This document shows positions 1 to 8,964 of a DNA stretch of 64,000 nucleotides, in pieces. The notes beneath the pieces were generated by a model. The model did not search any database. It was not told the origin of the DNA and worked only from the letters and a program-made list of their open reading frames with translations. The stretch is taken from positions 1-64,000 of the forward strand of contig NZ_MUNW01000062.1 in the NCBI RefSeq assembly GCF_002002725.1, written 5' to 3'. The position numbers and the translations under genes are program-made. Origin of the DNA: Sinorhizobium sp. A49. Lineage in GTDB: Bacteria > Pseudomonadota > Alphaproteobacteria > Rhizobiales > Rhizobiaceae. How positions within the stretch are numbered: the first letter of the stretch is position 1; the number at the start of each line of letters is the position of its first letter.

Positions 1-130
1 CTCCCTGGCCGCGGCGGTTGAGCCCGGCGGAAGTGGGCGGACATATGCACTTGAGCTTCCCGCCGGTCAACCCAAAAATGACGGCTTTCGTGAAGAAATG
101 GTGCATGGCGCAAAGATCGCCAAAAGGTGA
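1..130 (+). CDS. 3' end of an unidentified protein (partial)
   Basis: A reading frame is open from the left edge of the window (frame starting at base 2) to a TGA at 128-130, giving about 42 C-terminal residues ending in ...EEMVHGAKIAKR. The codon choice looks like the neighbouring real genes and the stop lies 46 bases before the ccdA-like start, as expected for an upstream cotranscribed gene. I do not recognise the family from this fragment. It could be a chance open frame; the sequence to the left would settle it. Confidence 0.4.
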   Translation, partial: SLAAAVEPGGSGRTYALELPAGQPKNDGFREEMVHGAKIAKR

Positions 131-176
131 TTGGTATCGTGGCGGTCATGCGGCTAAGGAATGGCCCAAATACCGC

Positions 177-941
177 ATGCCGGAGTTCTTGCCGTTGTCG
201 ATTGCCGATATTTCGATCTGGACCGCCATTCTCGCTGGTGCTCTGTCCTTCCTTTCGCCCTGTGTTCTGCCGCTTGTGCCGCCCTATCTCTGCTATATGG
301 CGGGCGTCTCGGTCGATCAGTTTCGAAGCGGCGAGGCAGTCTCGGCCCGCAGCACAAGGCGCGCCGTTCTGCCGGCGGCCCTCCTCTTCACGCTCGGCTT
401 TGCAACCGTGTTCGTATCGCTCGGCGCCGGCGCGTCCTCGATCGGCCTGCTCTTGCGCCAGCACATGGATCTCCTGTCGCGCATCGGCGGCGTGGCGATC
501 ATCATCATGGGCCTGCATTTCCTCGGCGTGTTCAAGATCGGCCTGTTGGCCCGCGAGGCGCGGTTCCAGGGCGGCGGCAAGCCGGCGACGCTGTCGGGCG
601 CCTATATCATGGGGCTTGCCTTCGCCTTCGGCTGGACGCCTTGCATCGGCCCGGTGCTCGGCACGATCCTCGGCGTTGCCGCTGCGCGTGACACGGTCAC
701 GGACGGCGCCATGTTGCTCGCCGTCTATTCGCTCGGGCTTGCAATCCCGTTCTGGATTGCGGCCGGTTTCTCCGGTGCCTTCATGCGCTTTCTCCTGCGC
801 TTCCGCCGCCATCTCGGCCTCGTCGAAAAGCTGATGGGCGCGCTTCTGGTGCTGGCGGGCCTGGCCTTTCTGTTCGGCTTCATCAGCTCCGTCGCCATCT
901 GGTTCCAACAGACCTTCCCGATTCTGATGAAGATCGGCTAA
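177..941 (+). CDS. CcdA/DsbD-type thiol-disulfide transmembrane protein
   Basis: A 254-residue polytopic membrane protein of the CcdA family, which carries reducing equivalents from cytoplasmic thioredoxin across the inner membrane for cytochrome c maturation or periplasmic disulfide reduction. The two family cysteines sit in the expected places: one in LSFLSPCVLPLVPP in the first membrane segment and one in FGWTPCIGPVLG about 125 residues later. The predicted hydrophobic segments match a six-helix CcdA core, without the extra domains of DsbD. The ATG at 177 is chosen because family members begin a few residues before the first helix; the frame is open upstream to base 18, but that part overlaps the preceding open frame and reads as noise. 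The start is the least certain part. No apo-thioredoxin partner is next to it. Confidence 0.85.
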   Translation: MPEFLPLSIADISIWTAILAGALSFLSPCVLPLVPPYLCYMAGVSVDQFRSGEAVSARSTRRAVLPAALLFTLGFATVFVSLGAGASSIGLLLRQHMDLLSRIGGVAIIIMGLHFLGVFKIGLLAREARFQGGGKPATLSGAYIMGLAFAFGWTPCIGPVLGTILGVAAARDTVTDGAMLLAVYSLGLAIPFWIAAGFSGAFMRFLLRFRRHLGLVEKLMGALLVLAGLAFLFGFISSVAIWFQQTFPILMKIG

Positions 942-1152
942 CGCCCCGTCGAGCGAACCGATCGGTGCGATCGGATGCGCCTGATTGCGCTGCAGCCTGT
1001 TGGAATCGATCTGGTTGATGCTATTGGGTTGGACAGGCCCGATACCGCAACCGCGTGAAGGTTGCCCTTGAGCGGCGATTGCCGCATCGACCGGGCTTTG
1101 GGTCGGGCACGACGCCGTGCAACCTATCGCATACGCATGGTCGGGGAGTGGC

Positions 1153-2115
1153 ATGACGGAAATTGCTGGTCTGGTACTGCCGTTCTTCGGACTGATTTTT
1201 CTCGGCTATCTCACTGCCCGCTTTGTCGAGCATCCGGGCGAGGCGATGGGGTGGTTGAACACCTTCATCATCTATCTCGCCTTGCCGGCGCTGTTCTTCA
1301 AGCTGGTGTCGCGAACACCGATCGAGCAGCTGACGCGGGCCGATTTCATCCTGACGAGCGTCGGCGCGACCTATGTCGTCTTTTCGCTGATCTTCATCGT
1401 CGGCTTGTACGTTCGGCGCAACACCGTCGGCGAAGCGACCATCCAGGGGTTTGCCGCGGCCTATGGCAATATCGGTTACATGGGGCCGGGCCTTGCCCTG
1501 CTGGCGCTGGGTGATGCGGCGGCGGTGCCGGTCGCGCTGATCTTCTGCTTCGAGAATGCGGCGCATTTCACCGTTGCGCCGGCGATGATGGCGCTTTCGG
1601 GCGGGCGAAAGGAAAAGCCTGTGGCAATGGCTTTCGGCATCGCCCGCAAGATCATCCTGCATCCGTTCATCTTGTCGACCCTTGCCGGGGTGGTCGCAGC
1701 GTTTTTCGCGGTCCAGCCGCCGTTGCCTGTCCAGCGGCTGATCGACTATCTGGCGCAGGCGGCCGCCCCTTGTGCGCTGTTTGCCATGGGTGTGACGCTG
1801 GCGCTGCGGCCGATCAAGCGCATCCCGGTTGAAATCGGCTACGTCGTGCCGGCCAAGCTCATCCTGCACCCGGTGCTGGTGTTCACGGCACTCAGCCTGA
1901 CGGGCAACTATGATCCGGTGTGGGTGCAGACAGCTGTGTTGTTGGCCGCACTGCCTACCGCGACCAACGTCTTTGTCATCGGTCACCAGTATGGCGTCTG
2001 GCAGGAGCGCGCCTCGGCGACGATCCTGATCACCACACTGCTTTCGGTCGCAACCGTGACCGGCCTGCTTTATCTGATCCGGTCAGGCGCTCTTCCGGCC
2101 GATCTTTTCCCGTAA
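1153..2115 (+). CDS. AEC-family (auxin efflux carrier-like) transporter
   Basis: A 320-residue membrane protein with about ten hydrophobic segments arranged as two halves, typical of the AEC family of secondary transporters. Bacterial relatives export or exchange malate, malonate and other organic acids; the true substrate cannot be read from sequence. The start at 1153 (MTEIAGLVLPFFG) follows a GGGGAG-like ribosome site and places the first helix at the N-terminus; an in-frame codon 36 bases upstream is less likely. Its last 33 bases overlap the 3' end of the convergent ubiH-like gene, so the two transcripts share antisense 3' ends. Confidence 0.85.
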   Translation: MTEIAGLVLPFFGLIFLGYLTARFVEHPGEAMGWLNTFIIYLALPALFFKLVSRTPIEQLTRADFILTSVGATYVVFSLIFIVGLYVRRNTVGEATIQGFAAAYGNIGYMGPGLALLALGDAAAVPVALIFCFENAAHFTVAPAMMALSGGRKEKPVAMAFGIARKIILHPFILSTLAGVVAAFFAVQPPLPVQRLIDYLAQAAAPCALFAMGVTLALRPIKRIPVEIGYVVPAKLILHPVLVFTALSLTGNYDPVWVQTAVLLAALPTATNVFVIGHQYGVWQERASATILITTLLSVATVTGLLYLIRSGALPADLFP

Positions 2116-3294
2116 GCTGTCCTTCAGCGCGTGAAACGCACTGCCGGGGTGCACGCCTTCACGCATCAAAAGGCTGCGCAGCGGTCCCGCAGCAGACAGG
2201 ATGTGTAGGCCGACGGCGCGCAGCGCCTGTACCGGCAGGAAGGCCGACAGTAGCGACCGATTCAGGAGATCGACGCTCGCCGTGCGGCTAAGAATGTCCG
2301 GGCGGCGGCGGCTGTCAAACCGGTCGCCGATGTCGCCTGTGAGGCTGTCATCCGTCTTGGCACCGATCAGGTCGACGAGCGTCATCGCATCGCGAAGGCT
2401 CAAGTTGAGGCCTTGGGCGCCGATCGGCGGGAAGGCGTGCGCCGCTTCGCCGACGAGCGCGACCCGGCCCTTGCCAAAGCGATGAGCGCTCATGCCGGAC
2501 AACGGGAAGGACTGCGGGGCAGCCTCGACGGTGACTTTGCCGAGGATCGACTGCATCCGATCTTCGACGGCACGAGACAGTGTGGCGAGGTCCAGCGCCA
2601 GCGTTGCCGTGGCATCTCCGGGCTTGCGCACCCAGACGAGGCTCGAGCGATTGCCGGGCAGGGGCACCTGGGTGAAGGGCCCGCTCTCCGTATGAAACTC
2701 CGTCGAGGTGTCCTGATGGGGGAGCTCGTGCGAAAAATTGAGGACGACTGCCGTCTGCGGGTAGGACCAGGTGCTGACGGAGATCTTGGCCGCTTCGCGC
2801 ACAGGCGAACGGCGACCATCGGCACCGACGACCAGATCAGCCGTGATATCGCGTCCGTCATCGAGCGTGATTCGCACCCTGTCGTCGGAAAGGTCGAAAT
2901 CGTTGGCCGACATCGTTATCCGGTCGAGCGTTTCCGTCTCGGAGGCCCGTTGGCGCAGGATATCGAGGAAGGGGCCATTCGGAATGTTGTAGCCGAAAGC
3001 TGCCAGGCCGACTTCCGAGGCGCGAAAGTTCACGGTCGGCGCCCGCAGCAGGCGGTTGGTGCCGTCAAGAATACGCATCGTCGACAGCGGCGCCGTCACC
3101 GGCTGAACCTTGTCCCAGAGGTTCAGTTTCTTCAAATATTCGATCGATTGGTCCATCAGTGCGGTCGTCCGGCCGTCGGACGATGCCAGTTCCGGCCCGA
3201 TCAGCGCAACACGGTATCCAGCGTCGGCAAGCGCAATCGCTGCCAGGGAACCCGCGAGGCCGGCGCCGACGACGGCGATGTCGTAATGATCCAT
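2083..3294 (-). CDS. UbiH/UbiF/COQ6-type FAD-dependent hydroxylase
   Basis: A 403-residue flavoprotein monooxygenase of the ubiquinone-biosynthesis hydroxylase family, which adds a hydroxyl group to the ring of the ubiquinone precursor. The N-terminal dinucleotide fold is visible (VVGAGLAGSLAAIALADAG), followed by the GADGRRSPVR motif in the middle and the second FAD motif GEAAHAFPPIGAQGLNLS at about residue 280. Length and motif order fit UbiH/UbiF/COQ6; which ring position it acts on cannot be told. It starts 280 bases from the divergent pcs gene and overlaps the AEC gene tail to tail. Confidence 0.85.
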   Translation of the reverse strand: MDHYDIAVVGAGLAGSLAAIALADAGYRVALIGPELASSDGRTTALMDQSIEYLKKLNLWDKVQPVTAPLSTMRILDGTNRLLRAPTVNFRASEVGLAAFGYNIPNGPFLDILRQRASETETLDRITMSANDFDLSDDRVRITLDDGRDITADLVVGADGRRSPVREAAKISVSTWSYPQTAVVLNFSHELPHQDTSTEFHTESGPFTQVPLPGNRSSLVWVRKPGDATATLALDLATLSRAVEDRMQSILGKVTVEAAPQSFPLSGMSAHRFGKGRVALVGEAAHAFPPIGAQGLNLSLRDAMTLVDLIGAKTDDSLTGDIGDRFDSRRRPDILSRTASVDLLNRSLLSAFLPVQALRAVGLHILSAAGPLRSLLMREGVHPGSAFHALKDSLREKIGRKSA

Positions 3295-3574
3295 GATGGA
3301 AAGAACCCTTTTGCTCGCGCCATCAAGCGCCTGCTGCTTTCATCTCGATCTTACTTCTAGTCCTCGGCAAGTGCGAAATAAATGGGTTGAATCAGCGCAG
3401 AAGCAATTTGGAAGTGTCCACAGAACAATCTCCACCGGACAAAGTCATTGCTTGAATTTTGCTGGCGATACGTTGCAAAGGGTGCATATTACGCGCAATG
3501 CGCCGCCAAAGCGGTTGGGGTGGGGTGACAGCCCCGCCTGGCGAAGTGCACAAGGGGATAGGCGGCGTCCGCAG

Positions 3575-4300
3575 ATGAAGTTTTTCAACTATAAAAGAGT
3601 CCCCTACGCCGAGATCCGCGCCTTCTCCGTGCACATACTGACCGCTTCCGGGTCGTTCCTCGCTTTTCTCGGCGTCGTTGCTGCGGCCGAACACCGCTTC
3701 GTCGATATGTTCTGGTGGCTGGGCTTGGCCTTGCTGGTGGACGGTATCGACGGTCCGATCGCCCGCAAGGTGCGAGTCAAAGAAGTGCTTCCCAATTGGT
3801 CTGGCGACACACTCGACAACGTCATCGACTATGTGACGTACGTGCTCTTGCCGGCTTTTGCGCTCTACCAGAGCGGCATGATCGGCGAGCCTTGGTCCTT
3901 CGTGGCCGCGGGTGCGATCGTCGTCTCGAGCGCGATCTATTACGCCGACATGGGCATGAAGACGGACGAGTATTTCTTTTCGGGCTTTCCCGTTGTCTGG
4001 AACATGGTGGTCTTTACGCTCTTCGTCATCCAGGCCAGCGAACTGACCGCCTCGATCGTCGTTTTCGTGTCGGTGGTGCTGACCTTCCTGCCGATCAACT
4101 TCCTGCATCCGGTGCGCGTTCAGCGGCTGCGGCTGCTCAATCTCGGCGTCTTTTTCCTCTGGTCGGCACTCAGCATGTACGCGTTGCTTCTGCATTTCGT
4201 GACGCCAGCCTGGGTGGTGACCGGTGTTCTCGCAACAGGCATCTATCTCTACGTGATCGGTTTCGTCCTGCAGCTTTTCCCCAAGCTCGGCCGGACCTAG
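3575..4300 (+). CDS. pcs: Phosphatidylcholine synthase
   Basis: A 241-residue integral membrane enzyme that condenses CDP-diacylglycerol with choline to make phosphatidylcholine in one step, a pathway characteristic of rhizobia and other host-associated bacteria that take up choline. The CDP-alcohol phosphotransferase signature is complete: DGPIAR, then a 12-residue spacer, then GDTLDNVID with the two catalytic aspartates; the long spacer is a mark of the Pcs branch. About eight hydrophobic segments follow. The frame is open upstream to 3293, but ATG 3575 gives the family's usual length and N-terminus (MKFFNYKRVPYAEIRAFSVH). qor starts 10 bases downstream, so the two are probably cotranscribed. 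Confidence 0.93.
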   Translation: MKFFNYKRVPYAEIRAFSVHILTASGSFLAFLGVVAAAEHRFVDMFWWLGLALLVDGIDGPIARKVRVKEVLPNWSGDTLDNVIDYVTYVLLPAFALYQSGMIGEPWSFVAAGAIVVSSAIYYADMGMKTDEYFFSGFPVVWNMVVFTLFVIQASELTASIVVFVSVVLTFLPINFLHPVRVQRLRLLNLGVFFLWSALSMYALLLHFVTPAWVVTGVLATGIYLYVIGFVLQLFPKLGRT

Positions 4301-4310
4301 GAGCTCTTCG

Positions 4311-5288
4311 ATGGCACAGGCAATTGTCGTACGCGAACTCGGTGGACCTGAAGTCCTGAAACTGGAGGGCGTTACGCTCTTGCCGCCGGGGCCGGGCGAA
4401 GTGCAGATCCGCCAGGTGGCTGTCGGGTTGAATTTCATCGACGTCTATTTCCGCACCGGCCTCTACAAGTCCGCCTCGGGCTTGCCCTTCGTTCCGGGCA
4501 AGGAAGGTGCCGGGATCGTCACGGCCGTTGGCGACGGCGTCAACCACTTCGGCGTTGGCGATCGTGTGGCTTACGCATCGTCGGATGGCGCCTATGCCAG
4601 CGAACGCAACGTCGAAGCCTCGCAACTGGTCAAGGTTCCCGACGGCATATCGCTGGAGACCGCAGCGGCGATGATGCTGAAGGGCATGACGGCGCAATAC
4701 CTGCTCAACCAGACCTTCCAGGTCGGGCCGGAAACGACTCTCCTTTTCCATGCGGCGGCCGGCGGCGTCGGCCTGATTGCCGGCCAATGGGCAAAGGCTC
4801 TCGGCGCAACGGTCATCGGCACGGCGGGGTCGCAGGACAAGATAGATCTGGCGCTTGCCCATGGCTACGACCACGTTATCAACTACCGCACGGACGATTT
4901 CGTCGCCCGGGTCAAGGAACTGACGGACGGCAAGGGTGTCGACGTCGTCTATGATTCGGTCGGAAAGGACACCTATCCGGCCTCGCTCGACTGTCTGAAG
5001 TCGCGCGGCCTCTGGGTGAGCTTCGGCAACTCGTCCGGTCCGGTCGATGCCTTCAGCATCGGTATCCTGGCGCAGAAGGGCTCGTTGTTTGCGACGCGTC
5101 CGACACTCTTCGGTTATGTGCAGACGCGGCCTGCGCTTGAAGCGTGTGCAAATTCCCTCTTTGATATTGTGCAAAGCAACAAAGTGCGTATCAATATAAA
5201 TCAGACTTATCCGCTTGCCGACGCCGGTCGCGCGCATACGGATCTTGAGACAAGAAAAACGAGTGGAACAACACTGCTGATTCCGTGA
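4311..5288 (+). CDS. qor: NADPH:quinone oxidoreductase (zinc-free MDR family)
   Basis: A 325-residue medium-chain dehydrogenase/reductase of the quinone oxidoreductase type, expected to reduce quinones or reactive carbonyls with NADPH in the cytoplasm. The GroES-like N-terminal half contains the family sequence VGLNFIDVYFRTGLYK, and the Rossmann half carries HAAAGGVGLIAGQWAKALGA at about residue 145. The zinc-binding cysteines and histidine of alcohol dehydrogenases are absent, as in QOR. An AGGAG-like site lies before ATG 4311. It is 10 bases after pcs and 49 bases before the ABC ATPase gene, so it may link both into one transcript; a functional link to either is not evident. Confidence 0.9.
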   Translation: MAQAIVVRELGGPEVLKLEGVTLLPPGPGEVQIRQVAVGLNFIDVYFRTGLYKSASGLPFVPGKEGAGIVTAVGDGVNHFGVGDRVAYASSDGAYASERNVEASQLVKVPDGISLETAAAMMLKGMTAQYLLNQTFQVGPETTLLFHAAAGGVGLIAGQWAKALGATVIGTAGSQDKIDLALAHGYDHVINYRTDDFVARVKELTDGKGVDVVYDSVGKDTYPASLDCLKSRGLWVSFGNSSGPVDAFSIGILAQKGSLFATRPTLFGYVQTRPALEACANSLFDIVQSNKVRININQTYPLADAGRAHTDLETRKTSGTTLLIP

Positions 5289-5337
5289 TCGAAGCCTTAA
5301 GGCGGACGGGGATCGACAGAGGGGAAAAGAGGGCAGC

Positions 5338-6912
5338 GTGCCTGTTGAGGGAGCAACTGCGAACGGTCCATTGTTGACTGTGAGCAACTTGACGAAATTG
5401 TTTGGCTCGTTTGCGGCCTGCAATGACATCAACCTGCAGATAGACCAGGGCGAAATCCACGCCCTTCTCGGCGAAAACGGTGCCGGAAAATCGACGTTGG
5501 TGAAGATGCTGTTCGGCGTTCTCGCGCCGACGGCGGGCGAGATCGTGTGGCAGGGGCGCAGCGTGCGCATCGCCAGCCCTGCGGCAGCCCGCAAGCTCGG
5601 CATCGGCATGGTTTTTCAGCATTTTTCGCTGTTCGAGGCGTTAACGGTTGCGGAGAATATCGCGCTGTCGATGGACGGCAACATTTCGCTCGCCAAGGTC
5701 GCCGAAGAGGCCTCGCGCCTGTCGCACGCCTATGGCCTGCCGCTCGATCCTAAGGCGCACGTCGCCGACCTTTCCGTCGGTGAGCGTCAGCGCATCGAGA
5801 TCGTTCGCGCGCTTCTGCAGAACCCGCGCCTGATCATCCTTGACGAGCCGACGTCGGTCTTGACGCCGCAGGAGGCGGATCGGCTGTTCGAGACGCTCAA
5901 CAAGCTCAAGGCCGAAGGACGCTCGGTCCTCTATATCAGCCACCGACTTGAAGAAGTGCAGCGCATCTGCGACCGCGCCACCGTGCTGCGCCACGGCAAG
6001 GTCACCGGCGCCTGCGACCCCAAGGTCGAGACGCCGGCATCGTTGGCGCGCATGATGGTGGGGAGCGACGTCGCGGCCGTTACTGCCGAGGGCACCAGCA
6101 CCAAGGGCGACGTGCAGCTTGAGGCGCGGCATCTGTCCGTTTCCGCGCGCACGCCTTTCGCGGTCTCGCTTAAGAACATCTGTCTCAAGGTGCGTGCCGG
6201 CGAAGTGCTGGCGATTGCCGGGGTGGCCGGCAACGGCCAGGGCGAGCTTTTCGACGCACTTTCCGGCGAATATCCGGTTGCCGACGATGCCGCGGTGCAG
6301 ATCAGGCAAAAGCCGGTTGGCACCAGAAACATCAATGCACGACGGCTGATGGGCGCCGGCTTCGTTCCAGAAGAACGCCACGGCCACGCTGCGGTTTCGG
6401 CAATGCCGCTTTCGGACAATCTCGTGCTGGCCAGAAGTCGCTCCGATGCTAAAGCCTTTCTCGGCGGCGGTTTCCTCAATGTCATCCGCCGGGACGCGGT
6501 CGCCACGGCGACCAAGCGCATCTCTGAGGCGATGGACGTGCGCAAGAGCGGGGAAGACCCGCCGGCAGGTTCGCTTTCGGGCGGCAACCTGCAGAAATTC
6601 ATCGTCGGTCGCGAACTCGACCGTCAGCCGGCCGTGCTGATCGTCAACCAGCCGACCTGGGGCGTCGATGCGGGGGCTGCAAGCCGGATCCGGCAGGCGC
6701 TCGTCGACCTCGCCAAGGCCGGGTCCGCGGTGCTTGTGATCAGCCAGGACCTCGACGAGATCTTCGAGGTTGCGACCGAGATCGCGGTGATCAGCGAAGG
6801 GCGGCTCTCCGATCCCTATCCGGCGCGCGAGCTTTCGCGTGAGAAGATCGGGCTGCTGATGGGCGGCATGTACGGCAAGACGGAAGGCACGGGGGCTGTG
6901 CATGCGCATTGA
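5338..6912 (+). CDS. BMP-family (nucleoside-type) ABC transporter ATPase, two fused domains
   Basis: A 524-residue ATP-binding protein with two fused nucleotide-binding domains, like RbsA/MglA and the YufO/NupA-type ATPases that work with BMP binding proteins. The first domain (about 15-245) is intact: Walker A GENGAGKST, signature LSVGERQ, Walker B LIILDEPTS. The second (about 265-510) is degenerate: its Walker A region reads GVAGNGQGE and its Walker B ends in VNQPT instead of DEPT, although its signature LSGGNLQ is intact. This asymmetry is normal for the family. The start is a GTG at 5338 after a GAGGGCAGC ribosome site. Its end overlaps the next gene by 11 bases. Likely substrates are nucleosides or purines by family analogy. 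Confidence 0.9.
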   Translation: MPVEGATANGPLLTVSNLTKLFGSFAACNDINLQIDQGEIHALLGENGAGKSTLVKMLFGVLAPTAGEIVWQGRSVRIASPAAARKLGIGMVFQHFSLFEALTVAENIALSMDGNISLAKVAEEASRLSHAYGLPLDPKAHVADLSVGERQRIEIVRALLQNPRLIILDEPTSVLTPQEADRLFETLNKLKAEGRSVLYISHRLEEVQRICDRATVLRHGKVTGACDPKVETPASLARMMVGSDVAAVTAEGTSTKGDVQLEARHLSVSARTPFAVSLKNICLKVRAGEVLAIAGVAGNGQGELFDALSGEYPVADDAAVQIRQKPVGTRNINARRLMGAGFVPEERHGHAAVSAMPLSDNLVLARSRSDAKAFLGGGFLNVIRRDAVATATKRISEAMDVRKSGEDPPAGSLSGGNLQKFIVGRELDRQPAVLIVNQPTWGVDAGAASRIRQALVDLAKAGSAVLVISQDLDEIFEVATEIAVISEGRLSDPYPARELSREKIGLLMGGMYGKTEGTGAVHAH

Positions 6913-7996
6913 ACTGGAAAAGCGCGCCAGGATATCGACGCTGTTTTCGATTCTCTCGCCGTTTATCGCCTTCCTGCTGACGATCCTTTTCGGCGGTATC
7001 ATGTTCGCGCTTCTCGGCAAGAACCCGGTGATGGCTCTCTACAGCTTCTTCGTCGAGCCCTTGAGCGAGGTCTGGTCGCTGCACGAACTGGCGATCAAGG
7101 CGGCCCCGCTGATCCTGATCGCCGTCGGCCTTTCCGTCTGTTTCCGGTCGAACAACTGGAACATCGGCGCCGAGGGGCAGTTCATCATGGGGGCGATTGC
7201 CGGCTCGATCCTGCCGGTGGTGTTTTATGATTGGCAGTCGCCTCTGGTGCTGCCGCTGATGATGCTGATGGGCATGCTGGGTGGCGCACTGTTTGCCGCC
7301 ATTCCCGCCTTCCTCAAGGCGCACATGAACACCAACGAGATCCTGACGAGTCTGATGCTGGTCTACGTCGCCCAGCTGTTTCTCGACTGGCTCGTCCGCG
7401 GCCCATGGCGCAACCCGGGTGGCATGAATTTTCCGGAGACGCGCACCTTTGCGGCGGACGCGATCCTGCCGGAAATGATCGCATCGGGGCGCACGCACTG
7501 GGGCTTTGCCTTCGCCATCATCGCGGCGATCCTCGTCTGGTTCATGATGCGCTACACGCTGAAGGGGTTCGAGATCTCGGTACTCGGACAGTCCGAGCGG
7601 GCAGGGCGGTTCGCCGGCTTCTCATCCCGGCGAATGATCTGGTTCTCTATGCTGTTGTCAGGCGCGCTTGCCGGTCTTGCCGGTATTTCAGAAGTCAGCG
7701 GCGCGATCCAGCAGCTGCGCCCGGTGATCTCGCCCGGCTATGGCTTCACCGCGATCATCGTGGCGTTTCTTGGCCGGCTCAATCCGCTCGGCATCATTGC
7801 GGCCGGTCTCGTTCTGGCGCTGACCTATCTCGGCGGTGAGGCAGCGCAGCTGTCGCTCGGCGTTTCGGACAAGGTCACCCGTGTCTTCCAGGGCCTGCTC
7901 CTGTTCTTCGTGCTCTCCTGCGACACGCTCATCCACTATCGCATCCGGCTGGTTTGGTACCGGTTCACTGCATCAGATCTGGACGGGAGCCGCTGA
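6902..7996 (+). CDS. BMP-family ABC transporter permease 1
   Basis: A 364-residue inner-membrane permease of the branched-chain/ribose type (BPD_transp_2 fold), with about ten hydrophobic segments and the conserved stretch NNWNIGAEGQFIMGAI near residue 85, the expected contact region with the ATPase. It is the longer of the two permeases, corresponding to the YufP/NupB subunit. The ATG overlaps the ATPase gene by 11 bases, and its stop TGA shares its A with the ATG of the second permease, so translation is coupled through three genes. Confidence 0.9.
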   Translation: MRIELEKRARISTLFSILSPFIAFLLTILFGGIMFALLGKNPVMALYSFFVEPLSEVWSLHELAIKAAPLILIAVGLSVCFRSNNWNIGAEGQFIMGAIAGSILPVVFYDWQSPLVLPLMMLMGMLGGALFAAIPAFLKAHMNTNEILTSLMLVYVAQLFLDWLVRGPWRNPGGMNFPETRTFAADAILPEMIASGRTHWGFAFAIIAAILVWFMMRYTLKGFEISVLGQSERAGRFAGFSSRRMIWFSMLLSGALAGLAGISEVSGAIQQLRPVISPGYGFTAIIVAFLGRLNPLGIIAAGLVLALTYLGGEAAQLSLGVSDKVTRVFQGLLLFFVLSCDTLIHYRIRLVWYRFTASDLDGSR

Positions 7997-8916
7997 TGGG
8001 CATCGTCGAAGCCATATTGCTGAGCGTCATCACTGCCGCGACGCCGCTCGTTCTCGCCGCCCTCGGCGAACTGGTGACGGAACGCTCCGGCGTGCTTAAC
8101 CTCGGTGTCGAGGGCATGATGGTCATGGGTGCCGTCTGCGCCTTTGCTGCCACGCAGATCACCGGCTCGCCCTATCTCGGGATATTGGCCGGGATCGCCT
8201 GCGGCGCCGTCTTCTCCCAGCTCTTTGCATTCTTGACGCTGACGCTTGTAGCTAACCAGGTGGCGACAGGCCTGGCGCTGACGCTGCTTGGCCTTGGCGC
8301 TTCAGGCATGCTCGGCGAAAGCTTTCTCGGCATTCAGGGCATCAAGCTGCAGCCGATCGCCATCCCGGTGCTGGCGGATATCCCTGTGATCGGGCCGCTG
8401 CTGTTCCGTCAGGACATTATCTTTTACCTGTCGATTGCCCTAGTCGCGGGCGTGCACTGGTTCCTGTTCAAAAGCCGCGCGGGATTGAAACTGCGCGCTG
8501 TCGGCGACAGCCATGCGTCTGCCCATGCCCTCGGCGTCAACGTCATCCGGACGCGCTATCTCGCCGTGATGTTCGGTGGCGCGTGCGCGGGTTTGGCAGG
8601 CGCGCAATTGTCGCTGGTCTACACCCCGCAATGGGTTGAGAACATGTCGGCCGGACGCGGCTGGATCGCGCTTGCGCTGGTGGTGTTTTCGTCCTGGCGT
8701 CCGTGGCGGCTTATCGCCGGAGGCTACCTGTTCGGTGCAGTCTCCATCAGCCAGCTTCACGCGCAGGCCTTCGGTATCGGTATTCCCTCGCAGCTCCTAT
8801 CGTCGCTTCCCTATCTCGCGACGATCCTCGTCCTCATCCTCATTTCTCATAACCGGCGCACGACCCTGATCAACACGCCGGCATCGCTCGGTAAGCCGTT
8901 TGTGCCAGATCGGTGA
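7996..8916 (+). CDS. BMP-family ABC transporter permease 2
   Basis: A 306-residue partner permease (YufQ/NupC type) with eight or more hydrophobic segments and the family sequence ERSGVLNLGVEGMMVMGA near residue 35, equivalent to the motif in permease 1. The start ATG at 7996 overlaps the previous stop codon (TGATG arrangement); an open frame further upstream is not needed. It forms the heterodimeric membrane channel with the preceding permease. The binding-protein gene follows after 48 bases. Confidence 0.9.
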   Translation: MGIVEAILLSVITAATPLVLAALGELVTERSGVLNLGVEGMMVMGAVCAFAATQITGSPYLGILAGIACGAVFSQLFAFLTLTLVANQVATGLALTLLGLGASGMLGESFLGIQGIKLQPIAIPVLADIPVIGPLLFRQDIIFYLSIALVAGVHWFLFKSRAGLKLRAVGDSHASAHALGVNVIRTRYLAVMFGGACAGLAGAQLSLVYTPQWVENMSAGRGWIALALVVFSSWRPWRLIAGGYLFGAVSISQLHAQAFGIGIPSQLLSSLPYLATILVLILISHNRRTTLINTPASLGKPFVPDR

Positions 8917-8964
8917 CAATAACAATCCAGACGGACGTTTCTCAAACCGACAGAGGTCAAGAAA

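Noticed and set aside
4170-5609. A 479-codon minus-strand frame over qor and the ABC ATPase start
   Set aside because: Spans three well-supported plus-strand genes and shows no domain.
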